This document shows positions 21,407-32,274 of a stretch of DNA of 64,000 nt, in pieces (positions within the stretch are counted from its first letter, which is position 1; the number at the start of each line of letters is the position of its first letter). The position numbers and the translations under genes are program-made. The notes beneath the pieces were generated by a model. The model was not told the origin of the DNA and made no database searches. It worked only from the letters and a program-made list of their open reading frames with translations. Origin of the DNA: Lytechinus variegatus (taxonomy: Eukaryota; Echinodermata; Echinoidea; Temnopleuroida; Toxopneustidae); the NCBI RefSeq assembly GCF_018143015.1, contig NC_054748.1, positions 18,990,725 to 19,054,724 on the forward strand. The letters are read 5' to 3'.

Positions 21407-24400
21407 TCAACCATCCCCGAAATATTGAACGTATTTCGCAGGGAACCTGACATGGCGACCAGAACGAGTCCTACGAATGTCAGGAGTAATATGCTTGTCT
21501 TTAGGATCTACTGTCAAGTCTGTGGAGTTGGATTGTTCATGAACTTGAACATGCGGATCTTTACGGTGAAATGAAGGAGTGGTAGCTTCCTGCTCGATGA
21601 AAGCCGGTTTCAGTCTGTCGACACTGACATTTTCGTGTTTACCATTGTAGTCAATGGTAAAATACTTGTCAGTACGTCGGATGACTCGGAAGGGCCCTCG
21701 ATATGGGGGTTGCAGTGGCTTTGTAACTGCATCATCTCTTAGAAAGATGTGAGATGAGGAATGCAGTTCAGGATGTACCTGTATGGGTTTAGTTTGTTTG
21801 CGAGCAGGAGTGGGATGTAATTCCCGCATCATTCTCTTTAGTCTGTGGGCATAGTTAGATGGGTCATCGGCAGAATCAATTTGTGAAGGAGCTACAAATT
21901 GTGCAGGTAGAGTGACTGTAGTCCCAAACACAAGTTCTGCTGCAGAGCATCCAATGTCCGCCTTGATTGCTGTGCGTATACCCAGCAAGACTAAAGGGAG
22001 TGACTCAGTCCAACGGACCTTGTTATGAGCCTTGAGAGAGGCTTTAAGTTGGCGGTGAAAACGCTCCACTAAACCATTTGCGGCAGGATGGTATGCTGTT
22101 GTGCGGATGCGTTTAGTGCCAAGGAGGTTGGTGAGTGCAAGAAAAAGTGCCGACTCAAATTGCCTACCTCTGTCCGTTGTGATGGTAGTAGGTGCACCAA
22201 AAACCGCTACCCATCTGGCCACAAATGCCCGTGCTACCGTCTCCGCAGTGATGTCCGGGATAGGGATAGCTTCTGGCCACCTGGTGTAGCGATCAACGCA
22301 AGTTAGAAGGTAAGAGTTGCCTTCTGATGAAGGAAGCGGGCCAACGAGGTCAATATGCACATGGGAGAAGCGTGTATCTGGTGAAGTGAAAGTACCAAGT
22401 GGTGCTTTGGTGTGCCGATGTACTTTACACTTTTGACACTCGAGGCATGTTTTGGCCCATTTCCTGACATCAGCGTTGATGCTAGGCCAAACAAAGCGCT
22501 CTGTAATGAGCTTTTGAGTAGCTCTGATTCCTGGATGAGAAAGTCCATGAAGGGAATCAAAGATAGCTCTTCTATGTTTGGCTGGAACTACAGGCCTGGC
22601 AGTACCAGTTGAGACATCACATAGAATAGTAGTGAGGGAACCAGGAAGTGTTACCTGTTTGAGTTGGAGAGACGAGTCATGTACTTCAATTTCATCATCT
22701 TGGTCTTTTGCGATGGCCGCAAAGTCAATAATGGATGATGAATCCACTCGATCTATATACAGGCGAGAGAGAGCGTCAGCTGCAGTGTTATCCTTGCCTG
22801 AAATATGAAGAATGTTGGAAGTATATTGAGAAATAAAATCAAGTTGCCGGATTTCGCGTGGCGAGTGCCGATCCGGTTTGGATTTTAGAGCATGAGTGAG
22901 GGGCTTGTGGTCAGTGAAGATTGTGAATGTGCGACCTTCAAGAAGATGGCGGAAGTGCTTAACACCAAGATATGCTGCAAGCAACTCCCGACCAAAAGTG
23001 CTGTACTTCGTTTCGGCAGGCTGCAACCTCTTCGAGAAAAAGGCTAGCGGTTGCCAAACCCCATCAACCTGTTGTTGGATAGCTCCCCCGATGCCTACAT
23101 CAGAGGCATCCACTAATAGGCACAGTGGAACATCAGTGCGAGGGTGAACAAGAACAGTAGCGTCAGCCAATAACTCTTTAACGTGATTGAAAGCGAGAAG
23201 TTCTTTCTCTCCAAGATCAATTGGCATGTTCTTTTTTGTTCTGTTTTTCAACAGATCAGTGAGAGGTTGTAGCACCTCAGCACAATGTGGAACGAATCGC
23301 CTATAGAAATTGATCAACCCCAGGAATTCTCTAAGCTTGGTGAGCGATGTAGGAGGAGGAAAATCACGAATGATCTTCACTTTGTCGCCAAGTGGGCGAA
23401 TTCCTGTGTCGTCAACCATATGCCCAAGAAAAGACAGTGAAGATGCGCCAAACTGACATTTCGAAGGGTTGACAATGATGCCATACTCCTGTAGGCGATC
23501 GAAGAGCTGGCGGAGGTGTGTCTCATGTTCATCTATAGAAGAACTGGCTACCAGTATGTCATCTAGATAAACATAGACAAAAGGGAGACCACGAGTGACG
23601 GTGTCCATCAATCGCTGGAATGTCTGCGCTGCATTCCGAAGTCCAAATGGCATTCGAACGAATTCAAAGAGGCCAAATGGAGTGGTCACGGCGGTCTTGT
23701 GGATATCCCTAGGCTCGACTGGAATCTGATGATATGCCCTGACAAGATCAATTTTTGAAAAAATTGTCTTACCTGCAAGTGATGAGGAGAAATCTTGCAA
23801 GTGTGGGATAGGGTATCGATCAGGAATAGTGCGAGCATTTAGCATGCGATAATCACCACAAGGTCGCCAATCCCCGGGCGTTTTCTTGGGGACCATGTGC
23901 AATGGACTTGACCAGTTGCTATCAGATTGTCGGATAATGCCAAGTTCAAGCATGTGCTCAAACTCTGCCTGGGCAATTCTCTGACGATCTGGAGCAAGTC
24001 GACGAGGGCGCGCTGCCGCGGGCGGGCCTTGCGTCGGGATGTGGTGTGTGGTGGTATGTTTCACTTCCGAGTGCTTGTAAACCGGTCGTGTGATATCCGG
24101 ATACTTACGGAGAATGGAGTGAAACCGCTCCGATGAGTCATGTTGAACATACATCGGGCTAATAGTACCAGTATATGAACCACATCCCTGGACTGTAAGA
24201 GTGGTTGTGGTGTCTATCAATCGGCGGTGTTTGATATCCACCAACAGTCCAAACTGGTCAAGAAAATCGGCACCCAAAATCGGCGTGGGTATGTCTGTCA
24301 CAACAAATATCCAGCGGAAAACACGCCGTAAACCGAGATCAAGTGTGAAAGACTTTTGTCCGAAAGTCTTGATTGGCGATCGATTCACAGCCTGTAACTG

Positions 24401-24622
24401 AATATTTGTCGCGTCAACCCTAGCCGGTTTCCCAAACTTTGAATGAGGGAAAATGCTCACCTCAGCACCTGTGTCAACGAGAAAACGTGTACCAGTGTAC
24501 TTGTCGTTGACAAAGAAAAGGCGACTGGGTTGGGTGCTGCCAAGGGGATTTGTCGCCGCTATTCCTTGGCGGGACCGTTTCCCTGGGCGTGTCCTGCTGA
24601 GAAAGAGCAAGGACTTATGCAC
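21407..24622 (-). CDS. pol: Pol polyprotein of the CsRn1-type element
   Basis: It is a 1071-residue open frame. The domains run in standard Ty3/gypsy order. The aspartic protease has DTGAEVS at about residue 50. Reverse transcriptase spans about 200-400 with YLDD at 352-355. RNase H spans about 495-620, with acidic residues near 505, 546 and 571. Integrase follows with an HHCC zinc region at 692-729 and a DDE core at about 758, 817 and 853, then a GPF-like C-terminal module. The frame overlaps the end of gag by about 60 bases in another frame, consistent with the ribosomal frameshifting that many gypsy elements use. It looks whole. Such proteins copy the element RNA into DNA and integrate it in the nucleus. 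Confidence 0.93.
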   Translation of the reverse strand: MHKSLLFLSRTRPGKRSRQGIAATNPLGSTQPSRLFFVNDKYTGTRFLVDTGAEVSIFPHSKFGKPARVDATNIQLQAVNRSPIKTFGQKSFTLDLGLRRVFRWIFVVTDIPTPILGADFLDQFGLLVDIKHRRLIDTTTTLTVQGCGSYTGTISPMYVQHDSSERFHSILRKYPDITRPVYKHSEVKHTTTHHIPTQGPPAAARPRRLAPDRQRIAQAEFEHMLELGIIRQSDSNWSSPLHMVPKKTPGDWRPCGDYRMLNARTIPDRYPIPHLQDFSSSLAGKTIFSKIDLVRAYHQIPVEPRDIHKTAVTTPFGLFEFVRMPFGLRNAAQTFQRLMDTVTRGLPFVYVYLDDILVASSSIDEHETHLRQLFDRLQEYGIIVNPSKCQFGASSLSFLGHMVDDTGIRPLGDKVKIIRDFPPPTSLTKLREFLGLINFYRRFVPHCAEVLQPLTDLLKNRTKKNMPIDLGEKELLAFNHVKELLADATVLVHPRTDVPLCLLVDASDVGIGGAIQQQVDGVWQPLAFFSKRLQPAETKYSTFGRELLAAYLGVKHFRHLLEGRTFTIFTDHKPLTHALKSKPDRHSPREIRQLDFISQYTSNILHISGKDNTAADALSRLYIDRVDSSSIIDFAAIAKDQDDEIEVHDSSLQLKQVTLPGSLTTILCDVSTGTARPVVPAKHRRAIFDSLHGLSHPGIRATQKLITERFVWPSINADVRKWAKTCLECQKCKVHRHTKAPLGTFTSPDTRFSHVHIDLVGPLPSSEGNSYLLTCVDRYTRWPEAIPIPDITAETVARAFVARWVAVFGAPTTITTDRGRQFESALFLALTNLLGTKRIRTTAYHPAANGLVERFHRQLKASLKAHNKVRWTESLPLVLLGIRTAIKADIGCSAAELVFGTTVTLPAQFVAPSQIDSADDPSNYAHRLKRMMRELHPTPARKQTKPIQVHPELHSSSHIFLRDDAVTKPLQPPYRGPFRVIRRTDKYFTIDYNGKHENVSVDRLKPAFIEQEATTPSFHRKDPHVQVHEQSNSTDLTVDPKDKHITPDIRRTRSGRHVRFPAKYVQYFGDG

Positions 24623-25458
24623 TTTTGGGCACTACTCCCATGCTTCCAGTGATACCAGCACTGGGCACCTGCATGCTGTTCACTGCGATTCGGGCTGCGC
24701 GAAACTGACCGAGGGCGTTTATTTGAGTCTTTTGACTTGCGCTGCCGACTGCGACCTCTCCCGCGGTTATCTAGCAAGGAGCAGGTTAATGCTTGGACCT
24801 GCATCGTAAGCTGGGCAACCTGTGCAGAGAGCTGGTCGACTTTAGTTTCCTGCGCAGGGAGTGGAGGAGGTTGTGACGGCGCCAACTTAGACTGAATGTT
24901 AGATATGCTGGTTGGGCCTGCAACTTCGACAATTTTGTCCGCAAGCGCCGCCAAGTCCACCAAACTCACCCCATCGCTTGATGCGGCTAGGATGACCTGC
25001 ACGTTGGTGGGCAAGCGTTGCAAAAATAATTGCCGAAATATGGAATCCTCCATTGTGCTCGTCCCCATTAATTGCTGCATCCGCCGGAGGAGTTGCGATG
25101 GCGACTTGTCTCCGAGCTCCTCTCCTGACAGCAACCGATTGAGGCGCGTCTGCTCGGAGACGGTCGTTCGCTTGACCAATGCAGCTTTTAATTTCTGATA
25201 TGGGTTATCGGCCGGGATAGCTGTAATGATGTCCCTCACCTCCATAACTACCTCCTGTTGTAGTGAGGCAACTACATAATTGAATTTGGTAATTTCGGCG
25301 GTAATACCCTTCGTGTGAAATTGGGCCTCCACCTGAACAAACCAAATTTCTGTGTCGTTTGCCCAGAATGGTGGAAGCTTAATGCTCACCGGAGCAATAG
25401 AGGGTGATACTGGAGAAAGAATAGATTCAGGAGTAGAGGTAACATTAGGGGTAGTCAT
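24559..25458 (-). CDS. gag: Gag protein of the CsRn1-type element
   Basis: It is a 299-residue open frame whose ATG lies about 120 bases inside the 5' LTR. Residues 25-130 carry the [19 protein letters not shown] region typical of short gypsy gags. A helical middle follows, then a Gln-rich stretch and an Arg/Ser-rich basic stretch. The zinc motif is near the C-terminus, with CHCC spacing (C-x2-H-x9-C-x3-C). Gag packages element RNA into cytoplasmic particles. It looks whole. Confidence 0.88.
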   Translation of the reverse strand: MTTPNVTSTPESILSPVSPSIAPVSIKLPPFWANDTEIWFVQVEAQFHTKGITAEITKFNYVVASLQQEVVMEVRDIITAIPADNPYQKLKAALVKRTTVSEQTRLNRLLSGEELGDKSPSQLLRRMQQLMGTSTMEDSIFRQLFLQRLPTNVQVILAASSDGVSLVDLAALADKIVEVAGPTSISNIQSKLAPSQPPPLPAQETKVDQLSAQVAQLTMQVQALTCSLLDNRGRGRSRQRKSKDSNKRPRSVSRSPNRSEQHAGAQCWYHWKHGSSAQKCISPCSFSAGHAQGNGPAKE

Positions 25459-25580
25459 GTTGTAGAGTTAAGAAAAAAAAATGAGAAGTAGAAACGAAAT
25501 AAAAATAGTGAAATGAGAAACAAGAATAGAGAAGTGAGAGAAATGAATAGAAGGCGATAAAAGAAAATTAAGGATTCAGG

Positions 25581-25598
25581 ATCACGTCGGGGTCACCA
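25581..25598 (-). promoter_or_regulatory. Primer-binding site, tRNA-Trp type
   Basis: Read on the minus strand directly after the 5' LTR, it is TGGTGACCCCGACGTGAT. This is complementary to the 3' end of metazoan tRNA-Trp as I recall it, and is the same 18-mer used by Rous sarcoma virus. Confidence 0.85.
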
Positions 25599-26466
25599 GT
25601 TTAGGAAATTAGGATTGTCAATTTCCTAATTATGTAAATGGAAAAAAGGAAAGATTGTGTCCTACCTTATATACGCCTACGATTTAACTGATGGAAAGGA
25701 TGGCAGAGCAGATAGATATCACCTCACTGACAGTTGCCGCTCAAGTATTGCACAAGTCCCAAATATATTTACAATTTACAAAAGTATATGAAATGCAAAG
25801 TATAGAGGGTAGAAATCACAGTTGCAGAAGTATATAATTCGCGAAGTAGCAAGGCCTCACTAAATGCAGAGAACAGACTTCAAGAGATGTGATTTAAGTA
25901 GAGGAAAGCAAAATAAATCTGTAGAAGAGTAAATTGTAGGATCTCTGGTGGGCATGTGCTCCACAAAAGCAGGCTGACGTTGAGATGTTGTCAGAGCGAA
26001 GACAGAGAGTAGAGTGGTGATGTGGCAAAGTAGCAAGTTGGTTTTTGCCAGCATCACAAAAAGAGGGGGTATGAAAGACCACACCCAAAAGAGAGACTAA
26101 AACCAAGTTGAAAGGAGAAAGTGAGAGAGAGAGAGAAGAAAGAGCATCTGTGTAGTGATGCAGTATGAGTGCAGTGGGGAGCAAGGCCAGAACAATAAAT
26201 CAGGTATATTAATGCCAGGTTGCCTTGCTCCAAGTCCATTATGTAAAAGTGAAAGGAAGATGTTTGTTTGTAAGATTTAGGCAGAAAATATGCATGCAGT
26301 AGAAATGCACTGCATTTGACACAAACTGTAGAAGAGAAATTTACATGGAAATAAGACAGAGAATATAGGCTTATAAAATTATGTTGACATATGAATGAAA
26401 ATATATACAGGAAAATAGTATGATATATACATGAAAATAGTATGAAGATATAGTCAAGTCACTACA
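25599..26466 (-). repeat. 5' LTR of the CsRn1-type element
   Basis: The promoter-bearing LTR. On the minus strand a TATATAAG box lies at about 25666-25673, some 70 bases before the LTR end, so U3 is long and R-U5 short. It is nearly identical to the 3' LTR. Confidence 0.9.
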
Positions 26467-26734
26467 ATAGAATTAGTGACAATATTGGATTTATTGCATT
26501 AGAATATTTCATTGGTTGACAGCAGCTGCACAGTGCATGAATGTAAAGAAGAAGACTTGTTAAGTCACGCCTGCTCTACCATATCTACATTGTTCCTTGG
26601 GGAGGGTTCTCAGCTAGATCCTCCGACAGGACGTATCCCCCCCCCATTTAAAATCCCTGGGATCCGCCCCTGTTAATTCCATCTTGAAGACGAAAAGTCA
26701 AATCAGGATTTTCAGCCTTGTCGCCTCCAATCAA

Positions 26735-27061
26735 GTTAGATCAATTTTTGCTTTTTCATTTTTCTTTTCATTTCTTCTCCTATTCTCCTTTTTTATATTT
26801 CCTCCTCCATTTTTGCCTTTTGTTTTCATCTTGTCTCCTTTTATCTCTCACTTTCCTTTTTTTTGTACTACCATGCTTTTCTTACTTTGATCTTTTGTTC
26901 CTTTCTCTTCCCGTTTATTTCTTATTTCATTTTTTTCCGCCCTCTTTTCTTTATCAATGTCTACTTTGTTTTTTTTTTCCTTTTTCATATTCTAATTGTT
27001 CCTGTGTTTTTTTCCATCTCTATATTATCAATTTCTTTTTTTTTCTATCTATCTATCTATC

Positions 27062-27115
<54 letters not shown>

Positions 27116-27480
27116 TTTTTCTTTCTTTCTCCCTTCCTTTATCTATTCATTTCATTCATCATGTTCATTCCTTCCTTTTCTTTTATTCTTTTATTTTTCA
27201 TTCATTCTTTTTTCCTTTTTTCTTTCTTTTTTTTCTTTCTTCATCTATTCATTTTATCAATTTCTTCCTTTTCTTTTATTCTTTCTACCTTCTTTTCTTT
27301 GATTCATTCTTTTCTTCTTTTTTTTCTTTCTTTTTGTATATTTTATTTCCTTTCTTTCTTCTTATGTTTCCCTTTCCGTCCTACCACTTATTCATTATTT
27401 TCTACTTTCCTTCCTACCATTTCTTTCTTTATTTTCTTCTTTCTCTATCTTATTTTTCGTTCTTTCCTTTTTTCTCTCTA
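26735..27480 (+). repeat. Long pyrimidine tract with a CTAT microsatellite
   Basis: About 750 bp of the plus strand is almost all C and T: TTTC, CTTT, TCTT words and a (CTAT)n run at about 27045-27100. Long open frames here in all three plus frames are Phe/Ser/Leu-rich artefacts. The tract could form triplex-type structure. Confidence 0.85.
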
Positions 27481-27991
27481 AACAAGTCAATAATATACTA
27501 CACACATTTCGATTATTTTCAATCAGGTAAAAAGAAAACCCGTGAATCAACCGTTACGCTGAATTGAAGTACATGAATGCACAATTGAAACATGTCAAAG
27601 GTTACTGGGAATTCCCAATCACTAAAAATAGTTTGATATTGAACTAGAATTCGTAAACAAGTGTAAATTTGCACACGATTCACTACGCACCACCATTATA
27701 AATTGATGTAGCCTAAATATCTAATACTGCTACTATCAGACCCGTATGTTGCTTTGATCAAACTGAGAAACATATCTTTTATAATGGACATAAGCTGTTT
27801 GACGTAAGTATATTGAATAATTCATGTATTTTCCGAAGATATTCTGTATATATTTTACACATTCAAATGCCATATGTATCAGAAACGTGTCGAATTTGAA
27901 ATCACACACTGATTGATATGGCTCGTTTAATGATTATTTCTTTAATATTACTGGATTGCCATTTTTCTTCAATAATAAGCGATTGTTTCCA

Positions 27992-28119
27992 GTGAGGAAT
28001 TGTAACATTACTATCTATGAACAGACAGGATCGAAACAATTAAATTATATATACAAAGATCGTTGTTTAGGGGTGATCAGACTTATTTTCCAACCCGGAA
28101 GTAATGGGGAAAGTGAAAA
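27992..28119 (+). CDS. Candidate internal coding exon, unrecognised gene
   Basis: A TTGTTTCCAG acceptor at 27991 and an AAAAG|GTAAAT donor at 28119 bound 128 bp with one open frame. It reads RNCNITIYEQTGSKQ, then KDRCLGVIRLIFQPGSNG. The composition is protein-like against an AT-rich background. It does not join in frame to the TRIM start at 29498. No family is recognised and the neighbouring exons were not found. Confidence 0.25.
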
Positions 28120-28127
28120 GGTAAATT

Positions 28128-29180
28128 ACCTATTCGTCTAATCCCAATTCTTCCACTAACCACATGGTCTACCTTGACTTAGTCTAATGCCATTCGGTCC
28201 ATCAACATCAATTTTTGTAACTGAAGAAAACATAATATGCCTTTTTAAGATGGAATTTGTTAATCTTTAATAATAGGTGAATCAAATGATTTTGTTCCTC
28301 TGTTATTCCATTCTTGACTTTACTATACCATAGGGGATGAGGAATACAGAGAAGACACAAAGTGACTGTTTTTTACTACATTTTTATCAAGTATCAGGGG
28401 CGAATCCAGCTTTCTATAAAGGGGGGGGGGGGTTGGGTGGTATGCGAGCTGAGCGAGCGATGGGGGGGGGAGGGTGTGGGAGGGGGGTTTCCCCCTCCCA
28501 CAGTATGGAAAATTTTTGAAAATCTGTGTGTGAAAATGGCGTTTTCTTGCATCTAAAACACCACTATTTTTGGTATAGAGGTCGTTGCCAAATTAACCCC
28601 CTTGAAAAATGGTAAAATTAAGTTGCATTTTCCTGCAATGTAATGCCAGTTAACAACACAGATACAAAGACATTTGTTCGCCCAACCCCCCCCCTCCCCC
28701 AAAAAAGAAATGATAATAAATGAAATAAATACATAGAATAGTATCCCCCCCCTCTAGATCAGCTTCTGAGTTTTTCCGTATTGATAAGCTGTACTTCTTC
28801 TAATATAAACTAATAATGCTGCCTGTTTTTCTTTTATTTGTTTATTCTGTTATATTTTAAATTACTCGTATTAATTATATGTGATTTGTTATACAAAATT
28901 ATGAAAACCCAATAAATTTTGCTTTTGTCTCATCACCAGTTCGTCTATTACCATTTCGTCTCATAACCAGTTGGTCTTAATAAATATCCATTTCATTTTT
29001 ATTTATTTTGTCCAATTTTGGATTTAATTGCTCTTAGCCCAACTGGTTATTATATAAACTGGTGAGTGAAAGAAATTGCAATTAGACCATGTGGATAGTA
29101 GATTAGCTTATGTTAGACCAAATGATAGTAAAGGAGTTTGGTAATTGGATGAAATGGCATTAGACTAATTGGAAATAAAC
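28128..29180. repeat. Degenerate GTCTAATNCCA short-repeat region
   Basis: Words like TATTCGTCTAATCCC, ACATGGTCTA and TTAGTCTAATGCCATTCGG at 28128-28205 recur in reverse at 29085-29175 (CATTAGACTAATTGG, TTAGACCAAATG). A third cluster with CCAGTTCGTCTATTACC is at 28937-28980. The centre contains a CAGGGGCGAATCCAGC hAT-like end at 28395 and several G- or C-runs. No gene is recognised. Confidence 0.5.
28395..28770. mobile_element. Possible hAT-like element or fragment
   Basis: It begins CAGGGGCGAATCCAGC, like the element at 20135, followed by G-runs. A weak inverse end, CCCCTCTAGATCAGCTTCTG, is at about 28768. No matching octamers flank it, so the right boundary is uncertain. Confidence 0.35.
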
Positions 29181-29464
29181 TTATAAAAATAATACTCTTT
29201 TTAAAGCAATATAATTCCTAATACTCCTCTTTTCTTTTCACTCCTTTCCTTTCACCTTCCCAATTTATTCCCATCGTACCAAGCTCCTCTTTCCATTTCC
29301 CTTTCTCCTATCCCGCCTCATCATTCCCAATTTCCCCTTGCTCCTCCCTTTCCTTTCCCTATTCAAAAACCCAACGTGATCCTTTTATGACTCAGTGATG
29401 TAACTAAGTCAAATGGCAGATTCTACGGTCCTTTACGTGTTTATTATTCTTCATCTTGTTTTGT

Positions 29465-29480
29465 AATAATCATTTTTCAG
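29465..29480 (+). promoter_or_regulatory. Probable splice acceptor ahead of the TRIM start
   Basis: AATAATCATTTTTCAG lies 17 bases before the ATG at 29498. It is a good acceptor and suggests an untranslated first exon further upstream. It also argues against the ATG at 29456, which would lie in the intron. Confidence 0.5.
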
Positions 29481-29497
29481 TCTTCTATAACCCAACC

Positions 29498-31399
29498 ATG
29501 GCTGAAGCATTAAAGACTATCATCTCCCAGAGAACAGAGTGTCCAGTGTGTCTTTCTACCTTCACCGATCCCAAGATCCTGTCTTGTTCTCACACTTTCT
29601 GCAAGACTTGCCTGGACAACCTCTTAGAGTGTCACGGTAACTGCCAGATCCGATGCCCTGTCTGCAGAGCTGTGACCCAGGTCCCAAACCAAGATGTCCA
29701 CAAACTACAGGTAAATCTTGCTTTGAAGAGTCTGATAGAGGATATGGAGGGCCATCCTCAGATTTGCACAAATTGTAAATCAAATGACAAGCCCCATGCT
29801 GTTGTCTACTGCCAAGACTGTGGCAAGTATCTCTGCACATCTTGTCTTAATAAGCACTCTCAATGGGAAGGCTTTATCGATCATGAAGTCATTGCCATGA
29901 GTGAGATCTCATCAGGAAAGGTGTCTGTACGTAGATACCGGAAATGCAGGAAACACCCAAAAGAAGACGAGGATTACTTCTGTTCCACCTGCAGGAGATT
30001 CACATGCTTCGGATGCGGTATGATGGAATATAAAGACGAGGGACACCAGGTTGTTGAGGCAGCTGCTTATGAGGACAAACACGTGAAGAACATCGAAGAC
30101 CTGAAATCAAAGGTTGACAAGCAACAGTCATGCTTTCAGAAGTACATTGATTTCATTGATGAGCAGAGGAAGAGTGTTGACAATGCTAAGAAACAGTGTA
30201 CAAGTGACATCAACAAAGCATATGGTGATGCGCTCCGGCAGTTGACAGAGAAGAGAGAAAGCCTGCTAAGAGAAGTCAAGGAAACGACCGAAGGAGTAGA
30301 GAAAGAACTGGAAAGCATGAAGACCACGGCTAAGAAGTACATCAATCAGTTGACAACCATGGCTGAAATGGTAACTAACAAAATAAAGATTCCATTAGAT
30401 ATGGATTCTTTGACTGCACACGACACTCTGTGTGAAGAGTTACGAGAGGTCTTTGATCAAAAGGGTCCTGACTACGAGCAGCCGAAGAAATCGGGCATAA
30501 AGGGGAGAAGTGTCAAGTTCAAGAGAAATGTTGGAGTGGATGAGCTAGGCCTTGGAAAGATTGTGAATGTAGTTGAAAGAAACGTCGCCTTACCCACTAA
30601 TAAAACCTTTGATGAAAAGGACGGTTCTTTGTACACTAATAAGATTGTTAATGTAAAGAAAGTTGCTTTGCCAGCTAAGAGTAACATGGAGGCCATGGTT
30701 GGTACACCAGACGGTAGGATGGCAGTAGGATGTAACCCAGATGGCATGAATATCTTCTCCACTGATGGTCAGCTTCAGGAGATAGTTCTGAAGGATGTTA
30801 AATTTCGTGGGATAGGGTTCCTCTCTGATGGTCGATGTGTTGTGATTGATACTTCACGCAACATCACACTGTACACACCAGAGTACACAAAGTTGAATGT
30901 AATGTTTAAGACTCTGAGTCGAGATGAAGGTGGGATTCCTCGTCTCACTGTTGATGCTGATGATCTGATCTATGTGAGCTACATGAAAGCCAACAAGATC
31001 CAGGTATTTTCAACAGCAGGTGGGCAAGCAGTCAGGGAGATACCATGCAACGGGTATGAACCTCGGCAAATCACTAGTTACCATGGTTCTCTGATCATTT
31101 CATCATTGCGTACTATCCGATTGATAGACAAACGGGGTGCTGTACAACATGAATTAAAGAAAGCGGGTAGTTCCCTTTACGCTGCTGTATCTCAATGGAA
31201 TACAATCCTGATAGCCAAGGTGAAGACTGGTGAAGGCTTGGTGAGCATTGACGAGTATACAAATAAACTAAGACACATTCGAAACCTTGTTAATGATTAC
31301 AAGATTGAGAAGACTGGGTGGAGTTGGTATTATCTCCAGCAGTACCGATCAGGAGAGATCGCTTTCTGCACTCGGGATAGACTCTATATATTCCGCTGA
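29498..31399 (+). CDS. TRIM-like RING/B-box protein, probable E3 ubiquitin ligase
   Basis: It is a 633-residue protein in one uninterrupted frame. An ATG 42 bases upstream (29456) is in frame, but 29498 is preferred: it has the context AACCATGG and follows a probable splice acceptor. A C3HC4 RING spans residues 15-56 (C15, C18, C30, H32, C35, C38, C53, C56). A first B-box-like zinc region spans about 88-130 and a second about 150-190. A long coiled coil covers about 190-310. The C-terminal third (about 390-633) has repeated short beta-rich segments (for example FSTDGQLQEI, VDADDLIYVS, IRLIDKRGAV), consistent with an NHL-type propeller. RING-B-box-coiled coil proteins transfer ubiquitin in the cytoplasm and often act in immunity or translation control. 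The target is unknown. This is the TRIM2/3/56/71-like build; orthology is not claimed. Confidence 0.9.
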   Translation: MAEALKTIISQRTECPVCLSTFTDPKILSCSHTFCKTCLDNLLECHGNCQIRCPVCRAVTQVPNQDVHKLQVNLALKSLIEDMEGHPQICTNCKSNDKPHAVVYCQDCGKYLCTSCLNKHSQWEGFIDHEVIAMSEISSGKVSVRRYRKCRKHPKEDEDYFCSTCRRFTCFGCGMMEYKDEGHQVVEAAAYEDKHVKNIEDLKSKVDKQQSCFQKYIDFIDEQRKSVDNAKKQCTSDINKAYGDALRQLTEKRESLLREVKETTEGVEKELESMKTTAKKYINQLTTMAEMVTNKIKIPLDMDSLTAHDTLCEELREVFDQKGPDYEQPKKSGIKGRSVKFKRNVGVDELGLGKIVNVVERNVALPTNKTFDEKDGSLYTNKIVNVKKVALPAKSNMEAMVGTPDGRMAVGCNPDGMNIFSTDGQLQEIVLKDVKFRGIGFLSDGRCVVIDTSRNITLYTPEYTKLNVMFKTLSRDEGGIPRLTVDADDLIYVSYMKANKIQVFSTAGGQAVREIPCNGYEPRQITSYHGSLIISSLRTIRLIDKRGAVQHELKKAGSSLYAAVSQWNTILIAKVKTGEGLVSIDEYTNKLRHIRNLVNDYKIEKTGWSWYYLQQYRSGEIAFCTRDRLYIFR

Positions 31400-32270
31400 A
31401 AATAATTGATAACATCAACATTCATGTATGATATCGCAGAAGGGGGGGGGGGGGGGGGAGGCTGATACCACCGAATTGCCAATTTCTGCTGATGTAAAAA
31501 TCTCCGCAATTAGATTTCTTTCTTTGTTAAAATATGATACAGAATAATGGTATACAATTCTTCTGAGTGTGATTTTGATCCTCGCAAAAAATGTGATCAA
31601 GTATAATGATGTACAAATGTATAAATAATAGCATTTAAACAATTCAAGAACCTAGTTCACACACTATAGCTCTGTTGAGTTTACACGTAGAATCAGTTCA
31701 TAAAACATTAATCAACCATGTCCTTTATCATCATAATATGATACTAATGGAAATATCTACCATGAGAACATAAAATTGGGTATAAAAGAAATCCACCTAT
31801 CTTCACATTTTTGTAAATATTCTTTCCCCCATAAAATCTGTGTGGACCTATAACCCTTTTGCAACTTAACTGAAATGGACGTAACCCCTTTTGAAAAAAG
31901 AAGATTTTTCTTTGCCACTTTAGATCACTTTTTAATGGGAATTTCAACTTTTCTCTGGTATCATCTTATAGAGCTACTAAAAATCTATAGGGTAAGTTGT
32001 GACACTCTTTGCATTTTGCATGTTAGAATCGATATGACTAGTAATATTGTAGAAATAAGTACCTTACCTTTAAATTTGATTCTTGGGAAATCTTTTTCAC
32101 CTACAGATAACTTTCTACCCCACACTGAAAGTCATCGTGACCTTTGAAAAAGCGATGTCAAGTGGCTCAACTTGCCCAATCTGTGGGGTAAGTTGTGCCA
32201 CCGTCTGTGGTATGTCGAGCCACAAAAACTATGTACAAAATGTGTGCGGGAAGAACCAGGATGTCAATTT
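31400..32270. other. 3' flank of the TRIM gene, no gene seen
   Basis: A G-run of about 20 bases lies at 31441-31460. I see no AATAAA in the 300 bases after the stop, so the poly(A) site is unassigned. From about 32160 the words GGCTCAACTTGCCC and GGGGTAAGTTGTGCC form a hairpin and recur near 32928 and 33297. Confidence 0.45.
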
Positions 32271-32274
32271 TTCA

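Larger units (their letters stand above)
20411..26465 (-). mobile_element. Ty3/gypsy LTR element, CsRn1-type, whole-looking
   Basis: It is a 6.06-kb element on the minus strand with 868-bp LTRs at both ends, flanked by a 4-bp AATA duplication (20407-20410 and 26466-26469; one base at the boundary is ambiguous). The LTRs differ at about one position, so the insertion is very recent. Two overlapping open frames, gag and pol, look whole. The primer-binding site fits tRNA-Trp. The gag zinc motif has the CHCC spacing C-x2-H-x9-C-x3-C. tRNA-Trp priming plus CHCC is what I recall as diagnostic of the CsRn1 clade. A G-rich polypurine tract lies at about 21280-21293. The element sits inside the hAT-like element at 20135-26672. 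Confidence 0.9.
20135..26672. mobile_element. hAT-like non-autonomous element, split by an LTR element
   Basis: The left end CAGGGGCGGATCCAAGGG is the inverse of the right end CCCTGGGATCCGCCCCTG. Without the LTR element the copy is only about 0.5 kb (20135-20406 plus 26470-26672), so it lacks a transposase. CAGGGGCG ends are a common hAT style. The flanking octamers do not match convincingly, so the target duplication has decayed or the ends are not an original pair. Confidence 0.6.

Noticed and set aside
26718-27567. Long Phe/Ser-rich open frames in all plus frames
   Set aside because: They come from a pyrimidine tract with a CTAT microsatellite; stops are rare there by composition.
29456-29497. 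Upstream ATG for the TRIM gene
   Set aside because: It lies before a probable splice acceptor and in poor context; the ATG at 29498 starts a normal TRIM N-terminus.
32150-32260. Zinc-finger-like peptide CPICGVSCATVCG with a following His
   Set aside because: The Cys codons arise from a hairpin of the dispersed GGCTCAACTTGCCC repeat; the frame is short and ends in a MITE.
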